Source: Pterobdella sp. o SKG-2022 (lineage: Eukaryota; Annelida; Clitellata; Hirudinida; Piscicolidae). Taken from it: a stretch of 64,000 nt of DNA. The notes under the pieces were generated by a model, which was not told the DNA's origin, searched no databases, and was given only the letters and a program-made list of their open reading frames with translations. The position numbers were made by a program, and so were the translations under genes. How positions within the stretch are numbered: the first letter of the stretch is position 1; each line of letters starts with the position of its first letter. The DNA lies in assembly GCA_964035795.1 (NCBI GenBank), contig OZ038327.1, positions 6,142,985-6,206,984 of the forward strand, given 5' to 3'. Positions 24,401-32,739 of this stretch are shown here, one piece after another.

Positions 24401-27400
24401 GGGGTAGGATGGTGGTGTGTTGTATGGTGATGAGACATCTTAAGAGGGTCCCTCGAAGACTCATTGTGGTTTTTAATGATTATTCATATATTTAAATCCA
24501 GCCACTGCACAAATTCATATTATGAAATCTATCAATTTACCAGTGAGTTGTTGTATCAAGTGATAGATTGGCAGAAAGTCGGGTCAAAAGATATTTTGAA
24601 CCATTTCATGAACATCAAACTAATACTCAATGTGAGTCCATGTGAGTGATAGTTGACACATCGATAAATATTCACCAATCACAGGCCACCTTGGAGCAGT
24701 GCAGGTATTTGCACATCCCTCTTGGCAACTTGCCAGATGACATCACAACTTTTGCATGTGACCTATTCTTTTCACGTCACCTGAAGCGTCACAGTCATGT
24801 GTTGTGGTGCAGTGTGGGAGAGAAGCCAGATTTGGGGGGCAAGGAGGTGGAGGATGGCAGGTGAGGGTTATATCGCTTATTTGGAATACAAAATGGGTCA
24901 AATTTAATGTTATCATTTTATTATCATCATTATTTTCAATGTGAATTTGACAAAAAATAAGTTTGATATTTGTGAGAATTTTAAGCTTTTTGTTTGGATG
25001 TAGTGATGATAATTGGTACATTCAAAAGATTAGTTTTTTCATCATTCACCACCCATCCACCCCATCATTCATTCATCCCTTACTCATCTACCCCATCATT
25101 TATTTTTGTCATCAATCACCCACTATCTCTCACCCACCTCATCATCCATTCATCCCTCACTCATCCACCCAATCAAACCCCCCACAGCCAACCATCAACT
25201 GACTTTACAGTAATAAACACATCTGGATGCTATTCCACAGTTTGTGTTGAAGTGCAAATCATCTCGTTGCCAGTCAATGCTCTTCTGCAGGTTATTGTTG
25301 TTGGAGAGTGGTTGTATTGTGACTCATTTCTCACTCACCTTTCTTTTATGCACATTTGTGATTATTAAACCCTGGGTTATGCTTTGGGGACATTGTGAGG
25401 TCACAACATTCGTCATGAATTTTGAGTAGTGATGATGATGATGATGATGATGGTAGTGAGGGGTGATGATGATGATGGTTTGTTACAACTCAATAACATT
25501 CACTCGATTGGTTGAATGGCATGTAATTTTTTAAGGACTATATCAGAGAAGGGTTCTGAAGTTATGGGGTGAAATGAGGAGATTGGGGTGATGGTGAGGG
25601 TGTAAGTGATGGAGATGAGGATAGTGGTGATGATAATACATGTAATATAAATCCATCCACAGTTTCCCCAGATTGTAAAAATAATAATAATATGAGAATA
25701 ATAATAATATGAGAGTAATAATATTAATATGAAAATAATAATAATATGAGAATAATAATAATAGTATGAGAATAATATTAATATGAGAATAATAATACTA
25801 ATAATAATAATATGAGAATAATAATAATATAAATGGTTATGAGCTTATAATAATGATGAGGATGATATAGATGATGCTGATGTGGATAATAATGATAATA
25901 TTAATGATAATGGCGTCACAGTCGAACAAAATATTGGAGGGGGAAGGCTTGAGCACTCAGGGCTTCAACAACAATAGCGATATCTTGCCCACCACCTCTT
26001 CACACCTCTCTTCTGCCTTCAGGTGCTCTTCATGTCTTTTCTTGCTTCTTATCTGTGGTTGAGGTGTTAGGATCATGATGTTGTTAAGGGGTGGAGAATG
26101 GGTGTTATGTCTACCCATGCTAGCATGGGAATGGGTGTGAAATAATGATGATGATGATGTTTATCAAACGCATAAAGAGTGCTCAAAAATATGGTGTACT
26201 TGTGGTTGAGTGACGTCAGCAACAACAACAATGTCTTCGCAGATCACCAAATACTCCATATGTATCGGTCTGTTTGTTTTATTATTTGTGTTGTTTGTAT
26301 TGTTTTGTTAAATTTTTTATAATTATTAACTTAGAAGGGTAAATTATTAATTATTTATTTTATGTTCAAATTATTTTTGTCATTTTTACTATTGATATGA
26401 CCTCAGATGGTTGAAATCACCAACGTCATTGTTATATGATCCTGTGTTGTCTGCCACACTACATAATCTCGTCTCTAAGCTGTTTAACCAGGTGGTTGGA
26501 GGGTAGGGGCGTGTGGTGGTTTGGAGGGTTGGGGTGTGTGGTGGTTTGGAGGGTAGGGGCGTATGGTGGTTTGGAGGGTTGTGGTGTTACAGTGGTTTGG
26601 TGGGTTTTGAGGTGAAATGAGGTGGTTTTGGGCTGTTTTTGGTAAGCAGTTTCGGAGGTGTGTGATGGTGTTTAGTTTATTGACATGTTGTTTGGTATTT
26701 TGTGGTTTAATTCATTTACTTACACGCACACAGTTGGTTCATGACATCAGAAGACTCGGATGCACTATAGTGTATGCTGATCCCAACAGGATCATCATCA
26801 ACACCAGGAAGTATGACGTCACTGATGCTGTGGCTTACGTGGACTACGTGATAGGTGGTTGGGAGGTTTGTGGGTTATTCTATCGCTCTTGGGAGTGTGT
26901 GTATCAGTCTGTTATAATTAGATGGGTTAGGAGGTCCAAACGCCATTGTTCCAACTAGGCCGTCTAAACAAAAAACTTTGTAGTTCTGTCTTCATCAGGT
27001 TGCACTGATGTAGATAGCAATAGGATGAGTTAACAAAGTGAGTTGAAATAGGGGTGATAAATAAGAAGCAAAATTTATATTCAGGAATAATCTTTATATA
27101 GATAATATCTCTATAGATAAGATGATAATGATGGCACCACCAGGATGGGTGAAGAGCAGGGAGTTGTATGAAGTGTGTCACATCTCCTACCTGCATCACT
27201 GGGAAGTGTTGCTGTGGGCCGATGCGGTGGGTTGCTGCTGTTTTTGTAGTTTTTTTATTGTTATTATTAATGGTTTTGTATTATTTTTATTATTTTTCCA
27301 TTCTTATTGTTATTATTTATTAATGGTTTTGTATTATTTTTATTATTTTTCCATTCTTATTGTTATTATTTATTAATGGTTTTGTATTATTTTTATTATT

Positions 27401-30400
27401 TTTCCATTCTTATTGTTATTATTTATTAATGGTTTTTTATTTTTTTTAATTTTTTTTTATTCTTATTGATTTGTTAATAACAGGCGGATTATGGTGGTGT
27501 GAGAGGAGCCCTTCCTTCAACCAATAATGATAACAATGATGATGATGACATTGACAAAGATAATGATTCCATGGTTGACGTAAACAATTCTCAAGAATGG
27601 GAAAATTTAAATAAAAATAATAACAAAAATAAACATAAAAACAATGATGATGATGTTGGTTTGTTTGAAGATAGTGGTGATGAAAAGAAAGATGAAAGTA
27701 ACGAGAAAGAAGATAAGTATGAAGAAGAAAATAGTCTTCTTATTAAAGATATTAATGATAATGATGTATCTAATGACAATGATAATGATGATACTAATGC
27801 TAATGGTGGCAATAATGAGGATAATAGTGTAAATGATGATGCGGTGAGTATATTTTTTTATAATTTAGCTTAAAAACTTGAAAATGTCTTGTTTTTGAAT
27901 GTTTTAAGTTATATTTGCCTGGAAATACAATTTATATTAAATGTGCTATATAAATTTAATTATAAATATTCCTTTAATAAGTAATAATCATTTAGCCGGA
28001 AGTAGAAATGAATTGGAACTTGTGCAAATTCCTTCCTGAAGGTGTCTGTCAAAATGATTTCAATGTGGGTGGTTAGATGGTTAGGTGATGTGGGGCGGTG
28101 ATGATGGATGGTTAGGTCTAAGGTGTGAGCATTGAATAATTGTAATTAGATGAATGATGGATGTATGGTGAAAAAGGAATAAATAATTGATACTTTCACA
28201 ACAGTTAGTGATAGGAAAGTACATCTTGTCCATCCACAACCACCTCCGCCACTCCCCCACCTCCAACACACCCATTCCTCTGTCCATGGTCTTATTATTT
28301 TTTATATTTCATTTTATTTCATAAACTTTTTAACTTCATCATTTGTATCAATTAGTTTGAGAATTCCAAACATCAACAGTATTCATTTATTTCGGTTTTT
28401 TTTTCATAATTATTTATTATTATTGTTATTATTCTTTTCAGGCAACATCGACACGCAACAGCAAGGACACCACCTCTTTTTGCAGAAACTTCATCAAACA
28501 ACAAATCACTCACCTCCTCTTCGGGTTTGACTCCTCTTGTGTCATTTGTTTGAGAGTTCAAGATAAAAATGTTATGAAATGCCATCAATAACTTCACAAT
28601 TTCTCATGTTATGAGACAAAAGACTGAACTAATAATAAAATTTCACAATGCACACTATTGTTCTTATTTAAACCACAGAACACCACTTTTGTAACATCAC
28701 ACCATCACCACAAACAACATCACCACCATCCCACATACCCCCAGCACATCCACACACCACCTACCCCATCCTACCACACCAGCATCACTCAGAAGTTACT
28801 GAGGAGGCATCAACGGCATCAGATGGCAGACTTCCCAAACCTACCAGGCAGTCACTTATTCCTTTCACATGCCCCTTTGCAGTTCGTCAAGAGTGTTTGC
28901 CATGTCGGTATCAACAACCGTGGTTCATCATTGTTATTATTATTCGTGTCTAGATATTTTTTCTCGTCACCATTTTCTTTATTTTTTCCCAACCCTTGGT
29001 AAAGGAAAACGGGCTATAAATAGGATACGATTAATTGATTTTGATCACCATCTTTGTTTTCAACATTAACCTCATCATCCTCATCATCATAACCACCCTC
29101 ATCCTCTTCACCATCCTACTTACCAGGTGTTGATGTTGGACAGCAGCACGAGGGAGGAGGTGGAAGGTTTGAAAAGAGATTTGTTGAGGATGGTCGGGGT
29201 GGGTCATCAGTTTTGAAAACTCAGATTTATATATTATCTCTATTAATCTTTAATATAATATAATTTTTAATATAATATCCAGTAACTGTTTTTACCCTTC
29301 CATAGTGAATCAAAAAGTTTTATAGAGTAACAAACTTGTGAACAATTTGTTCAATTTATCTCATTTTTTTATCATTGAATTTTTTGAAAATGAAAAGTTG
29401 CTTGTCTAATAATTTAATAGAACGATCCATTTATGAAAGAAGCTAAATCATGACAGGTCGGAGAGTTCAGTGAAGATGCAGTCTTTGTGCACCCTTGTCT
29501 CACTTATGTCGTTTCAGAGGTCATTATTTCATTTCAACGAAGATTCAAATGGACAAAGCATTACATTGCAATAATTTCATACATAGTAAGCATTGAGCTT
29601 CGCAAAATTAACACCACACTCATACCATGCCACACCACACCACCCGTGTCACACCACACCACCCATGCCACACCACACCACCCATGCCACGTCACACCAC
29701 CCGTGTCACCACCACGTTTAATTGCATCGCCTCTCCTCATCACACACATCCACATTACACACACAATTCACCTCATTTCACCACACAAACATCTCATATC
29801 ACTACTACATACACACCATACCGTACCTCACCACACATTCACACACCACATCTCATTTTGCACACCACTCCACCCACCTCTCCACACCTATCTCATCCCA
29901 CCTCATCCCACCAAACCAACCTCACTACGCAGCTTTTCTGCAAGCACTGCAACAGTATCAGAGATGTTGATCTCTGCAAGGATTCTCATGTCAATTCATC
30001 GTATGTCATTATTATAATTTTTATTATTGTTGTTATTATTATTTATATTATTAGTGCTGCAAATAAGTTATGATAGGATGATGGCGTATCATGATTAGTT
30101 AATGTACAAGGTGCTTGAGAGATGTGACCTCTGTAGGAGGTGGATGATGAATCGAGGGAGATGGAACACTGTTTCAAATTTGAGAGAGAATTGAAGCTCT
30201 TGTACTACTTTAAGAAGGTCAATAAAAAAGATATCAAAAACAGGTAACCATCGATTCAATACATTTCGGATTCATGCCAGTTGAAGGAACTATCGATTTT
30301 AATAGTTTGACAGTTAAAGAAAGGTATCATTTATTGTTCCTTTGTTGACCTAGAAAAAGCCTCCGATAGAGTTCCAAGAGAAGTTGTTAGGTGGTCTTTG

Positions 30401-31570
30401 AGAAAGCTTAGGGTGATGGAGTGGTCAGTAAAGACTATGTGTTTAGGTAGTAGGAGCACAGTTGAAATGAATGACGAGCTGTGTAAAAGTTCCATTTCAA
30501 GTCTTGAAAAATACGCTTAAAACCGGGAGTACCTCCATGACATCCAACTCTGATATGACGACAGACTTGAAGCGAAGATGATGGGTCATTGTTGTTCTGA
30601 TGGATCAAACATAATGGTTGAGCAACAAACCTTATGTAAATGAGACTTGAACGAGTTATAAAAATTGTTATCACTTTTTAGTTTTTTGATTCATTCATGA
30701 AGGATAACCTGATGATAATTTCCAGTTAAGTTTAAAAGCTCGCTCAACTAGGTAATCCTCAAATCTTTTTGTTTTGTTCCACCATATTGTTTTTAAACTC
30801 GATCATCCACTGTTCTGGCATCATATATGACCATGCATCCTACAGGGGCGTGTGGTGTTGTAAGGAGTGCAACAATGAGTATGACGTCACTGAGGTTGAG
30901 AGGATGCTGTGTGAGGCCTTTAGGGAGTAGGTTCATGTTGTGATTGTATGGAGGTTGTGTGGATGGTGTTGTGGTAGTTGTAAATATTTGTGAGTTTGGA
31001 TGTGCAAGAAAGCGCTTTTTTGAGATTAAAATTTGATGCCATAATGATTCATCATAATAATGGTCTTTATAGCTTATTGATGGTGTGTACCTTGCAAGAC
31101 CTCAAGTGCTCCAGGTGTAAACAGGTACCTACCTACCTACCTACCTACCTACCTACCTACCTACCTACCTACCTACCTACCTACCTACCTACCTACCTAC
31201 CTACCTACCTACCTACCTACCTACCTACCTACCTACCTACCTACCTACCTACCTACCTACCTACCTACCTACCTACCTACCTACCTACCTACCTACCTAC
31301 CTACCTACCTACCTACCTACCTACCTACCTACTCAGATCTGTGCCACAAACATGAGTTTAAGATGCGACTGCTCTGGTTCTTGGACCACTCTACAACAAT
31401 CATCACTGCAAAAACTGCGCACATTAGCTGCTCTCTCAGAGTATGTGTGTTTTTTTTGCTAGTTTTGTTTGTTATCAACAACATTGTATTACTCCCGCAG
31501 CTTCTACAAGATGGAACAACTACAGGAAAGCCTTTCTTGGTTCAAAAAGTGCAGTCCTGGAGTGTTGTGA
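9888..31570 (+). CDS. POLE: DNA polymerase epsilon catalytic subunit, complete 66-exon gene
   Basis: Catalytic subunit of the leading-strand replicative B-family DNA polymerase, with proofreading 3'-5' exonuclease, acting in the nucleus in the Pol epsilon holoenzyme. I assigned 66 exons by aligning each translation by eye to the known animal protein. Every junction is GT..AG and all phases agree. The total is 6831 nt, giving 2276 residues against 2286 in human. The ATG at 9888 starts a short acidic N-terminus and has A at -3. The stop TGA is at 31568-31570 and an AATAAA follows at 31636. All catalytic and metal-binding motifs are intact, so the gene looks functional. Introns range from 53 bp (24632-24684) to about 850 bp and are full of tandem repeats. 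Human POLE has 49 exons, so this copy is intron-richer. Exon coordinates are given in the block entries. Some individual splice sites, notably weak donors such as 23501, could be off by a few bases. Confidence 0.97.
12688..14418 (+). CDS. POLE: POLE exons 9-15: proofreading exonuclease domain (residues 247-470)
   Basis: Exons: 12688-12795, 12999-13063, 13178-13223, 13375-13460, 13868-13987, 14045-14177, 14305-14418. All three exonuclease motifs are present: Exo I FDLETT (D254, E256; Leu replaces the usual Ile between the acidic residues), Exo [11 protein letters not shown] (D344), and Exo III YSVSDA (D441). These match human D275/E277, D368 and D462, so proofreading should be active. The [16 protein letters not shown] block spans exon 14. 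Intron 12 (13461-13867) carries a CACCCACC minisatellite and intron 13 is only 57 bp. Confidence 0.95.
13610..13815. repeat. CACCCACC/TTCATTCCCTATAT minisatellite in POLE intron 12
   Basis: About seven imperfect units of roughly 27 bp, C-rich on the coding strand, lying in the 3' half of the intron before exon 13. Confidence 0.85.
14573..18659 (+). CDS. POLE: POLE exons 16-30: polymerase palm/fingers core (residues 471-996)
   Basis: Exons: 14573-14676, 14831-14939, 15185-15292, 15381-15509, 15581-15683, 15932-16078, 16223-16368, 16643-16693, 16789-16886, 17069-17161, 17326-17461, 17694-17783, 18143-18210, 18322-18364, 18507-18659. Motif A is [10 protein letters not shown] (D605), motif [11 protein letters not shown] (788-797), and motif C ELDTDGIW (D839, D841). 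These correspond to human D626, D860 and D862. Four cysteines expected to hold the Pol epsilon [4Fe-4S] cluster are at C630, C633, C642 and C726. Exon 17 is followed by a tandem repeat of its own donor (14934-15050) that stays in frame, so alternative forms are possible. Confidence 0.96.
14934..15050 (+). repeat. 27-bp tandem repeat of the exon 17 splice donor
   Basis: Units AAGCTGGTTTGTGGGTGG... start at 14934, 14961 and 14988, with decayed units at about 15015 and 15039. The first unit spans the end of exon 17 (AAGCTG) and its GTTTGT donor, so each later unit carries a copy of the donor. The reading frame stays open through the array. Confidence 0.92.
17866..18034. mobile_element. MITE-like foldback element in POLE intron 27
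   Basis: Two arms of about 75 bp (17866-17941 and 17960-18034) are near-perfect inverted complements around an 18-bp loop. A one-arm copy lies at 19747-19812. There is no coding capacity, consistent with a non-autonomous DNA transposon remnant. Superfamily is unknown. Confidence 0.8.
19059..21915 (+). CDS. POLE: POLE exons 31-37: thumb and mid-protein linker (residues 997-1337)
   Basis: Exons: 19059-19184, 19555-19643, 19899-20001, 20500-20580, 20661-20768, 21307-21471, 21564-21915. Recognisable conserved stretches are [55 protein letters not shown] and [15 protein letters not shown]. Exon 36 encodes the poorly conserved linker with a KNKRKRNE basic cluster, a candidate nuclear localisation signal. 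Exon 37 (352 nt) is the second largest and begins the catalytically dead C-terminal half ([21 protein letters not shown]). Confidence 0.94.
19190..19335 (+). repeat. GGTGAGGTAGGG minisatellite at the 5' end of POLE intron 31
   Basis: Imperfect units containing GTGGGTAGGTGAGGTAGGG follow the donor at 19185. Each unit holds a donor-like GGTGAG. The far end of the same intron (19499-19554) has three 19-bp CTACCCACCACTACAAATA units next to the acceptor. Confidence 0.85.
19747..19812 (+). mobile_element. Partial copy of the intron 27 foldback element (POLE intron 32)
   Basis: About 66 bp matching the left arm at 17871-17936 with a few substitutions. The right arm is missing. Confidence 0.8.
20010..20300 (+). 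repeat. GT-rich degenerate repeats in POLE intron 33
   Basis: GTGTGATGTGGTGTGGT-like units. The sense strand is strongly G+T rich through most of the intron. Confidence 0.75.
20779..21115 (+). repeat. 18-bp minisatellite in POLE intron 35
   Basis: About 18 units of the type GAAGTGTTGGATGAGTTC beginning just after the exon 35 donor (20769). Because 18 is divisible by three, long open frames (Ser-Glu-Cys-Trp-Met type, and an Asn/Ser/Thr/Pro type on the other strand) appear here. They are repeat artefacts. Confidence 0.92.
22010..28288 (+). CDS. POLE: POLE exons 38-57: inactivated C-terminal polymerase module and acidic linker (residues 1338-2039)
   Basis: Exons: 22010-22067, 22268-22306, 22645-22699, 22853-22936, 23035-23138, 23372-23500, 23711-23762, 23995-24103, 24281-24353, 24502-24631, 24685-24860, 25188-25290, 25922-26022, 26178-26267, 26407-26491, 26734-26854, 27144-27226, 27484-27843, 27996-28064, 28205-28288. 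In the family this half is a second, inactive exo-pol fold that scaffolds the holoenzyme and CMG helicase. Exon 55 (27484-27843) codes 120 residues rich in Asp, Asn, Glu and Lys. Vertebrates also have an acidic segment here, but this one is Asn-rich. Exon 50 is shorter than the human region, and exon 39 is only 39 nt. Confidence 0.92.
22341..22454. mobile_element. Small foldback element with 16-bp terminal inverted repeats
   Basis: AATAGAAACAAACACT at 22341-22356 is the exact reverse complement of 22439-22454, enclosing a 114-bp element in POLE intron 39. Possibly a MITE; no duplicated target was resolved. Confidence 0.5.
25675..25845. repeat. ATAATAATAATATGAGA repeats in POLE intron 49
   Basis: About nine imperfect AAT-rich units in the 631-bp intron before exon 50. 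Confidence 0.85.
26080..26162 (+). mobile_element. SINE-like 3' end with (GAT)n tail in POLE intron 50
   Basis: A CCCATGCTAGCATGGG palindrome is followed by GAATGGGTGTGAAATAATGATGATGATGATG. From memory, a CATGCTAGCATGG motif followed by an ATG-repeat tail is common at SINE ends in mollusc genomes. No tRNA-like head is visible upstream, so this is a 3' fragment at best. Confidence 0.45.
27268..27460 (+). repeat. 53-bp tandem repeat, about 3.5 copies, in POLE intron 54
   Basis: TAATGGTTTT... recurs at 27268, 27321, 27374 and 27427, an exact 53-bp period, T-rich on the sense strand just upstream of exon 55. Confidence 0.92.
28442..31570 (+). CDS. POLE: POLE exons 58-66: C-terminal zinc-binding region (residues 2040-2276)
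   Basis: Exons: 28442-28524, 28783-28903, 29127-29198, 29457-29519, 29933-30000, 30846-30926, 31073-31124, 31337-31440, 31501-31570. The two cysteine modules that bind POLE2 and hold metal are complete: CysA C2155, C2158, C2180, C2183, and CysB C2214, C2217, C2229, C2231, with the same CysB spacing as human. Between exons 62 and 63 an 845-bp intron carries a reverse transcriptase remnant. The intron between exons 64 and 65 is almost entirely (TACC)n. The last exon ends in a short helix-like [14 protein letters not shown]. Confidence 0.94.
29620..29725 (+). repeat. CACACCACACCACCC(A/G)TG minisatellite in POLE intron 61
   Basis: About five units. The rest of the intron up to 29932 stays C/A-rich. 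Confidence 0.8.
30258..30530 (+). mobile_element. LINE reverse transcriptase remnant in POLE intron 62
   Basis: Translated pieces match non-LTR retrotransposon reverse transcriptase: GFMPVEGT near 30270 (family pattern GFMPGRGT) and [23 protein letters not shown] from about 30343 (family pattern [24 protein letters not shown]). The frame is broken by stops and shifts, so this is an old fragment on the same strand as POLE. Confidence 0.8.
31125..31332 (+). repeat. (TACC)n microsatellite filling POLE intron 64
   Basis: About 51 perfect TACC units. The intron is 31125-31336 (212 bp), and only the leading G and a final CTCAG-type acceptor lie outside the repeat. Confidence 0.97.
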
Positions 31571-31635
31571 CGTCATTAATATCGATCTAATATTAATTAT
31601 AATGGTCTTTCAACAGACAACTTTTGCAAACTGTG

Positions 31636-31641
31636 AATAAA
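31636..31641 (+). terminator. POLE polyadenylation signal AATAAA
   Basis: Canonical hexamer 66 bases after the POLE stop codon, followed by T-rich sequence. Confidence 0.7.
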
Positions 31642-31857
31642 ACTTATTTTTAAAGATATTTTCAAAAATTTTAAATAGTTTTTGATGAATTCATATTTTT
31701 TCATCGATTTTTTAAATGCTTAATTTATTAACAATAACTATATGGTTTATTGAAGAATAAAATTTTTGAGCCGTGTCGTTCTTCGCTTATTGCTTTCACC
31801 AACAATATCTTCCAACATTCTATGATGTGCTTGACCGCCTCAAGTCGTGAGTTATCA

Positions 31858-32036
31858 GCCCATATAGCTCAATGGTTGAGCGTTTAACTAATTATCTAAA
31901 CTTACCGGGCTCAATCCCGCGTGGGCCGACAATTAACATCTGTTCCACAGTGTGTTTTCGCTACATTAAATTTGTAGCAAGCGCTTTGTTCTATAAGGAA
32001 AAGCGCTTTATAAATACCGCATTACATCAACTGCAA
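31858..32036 (+). mobile_element. tRNA-Ile-derived SINE, copy 1
   Basis: A tRNA-like head (A-box TAGCTCAATGGTTGAGC, B-box-like GGCTCAATCCC, matching acceptor ends GGCCCA/GTGGGCC) is followed by a body containing TGTTCCACAGTGTGTTTTCGC and a tail GCGCTTTATAAATACCGCATTAC. In the family consensus the anticodon loop reads CTAATTA, giving AAT (Ile). Body and tail are shared by the other copies at 35139, 37296, 41688, 43682 and 61771. Confidence 0.9.
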
Positions 32037-32739
32037 CCATGCTTGTTGGCTTTTTAGATGCTCTTTTGGAAAATATGCAAAAAAAATTTTGAGTTTTTGA
32101 AGAAAACGACCAGAGATTGGGTTAGTTGGAATGATGGTGTTATCTCACGTGGTAACGAGATTCTTTCTCATCTAAACTCAAAATAAAGGCTAAACAAATT
32201 TTTACAAATAAGATTAAAGTGCCGTCAACTTCAGGAGTTTCTAAGCCACAAATAAATTTGATAATTGATGTTTGTTTGGATACTTACGATAATAATAGCT
32301 TATGACAGGTATCTGTGCGAAAATCTAGATTTTGATTATCTTAAATTAACCTTTTAGGAAGTTAGTAAAACTGAGAGAATTCAAAGTACTTTTAAACTCA
32401 TAAGAGTATAAAACTGTCTGTCTTGATTTGTTTCACAGAAAGAGAAAGATTTTGGATACATTTATTTTTCAGAAATTTTTAAAAATAAATGTTTTTAAAA
32501 TCTTCTCATTCTATGAAGAAAATCAAGAAAATAGAATTGAAAAGATACATAAGATGTCGCTAAAAAACTGTAAAATAACAAAAAAAGTGCCCAAAAGGTT
32601 TTAATACTGTGTTTGAAATGTTTTGCGTCAGGTTTTCAATCATTTTTTATCTATTTTATTTTTTTTTCAGTTTCTTTGTATTTGGCTTTAAATTGTTATC
32701 TTTTATTTCTTTTTTACTTTTATTTCCACGATAGATTTT

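Noticed and set aside
31125..31332. CRISPR or other spaced repeat array (here and in the other tandem repeats)
   Set aside because: Units are directly adjacent with no unique spacers, and the genome is eukaryotic.
31858..31930. Functional tRNA-Ile gene (and the similar heads at 35139, 41790, 43800 and 61860)
   Set aside because: The heads are mismatched or truncated and each continues into the same SINE body and tail, so they are SINE promoters rather than tRNA genes.
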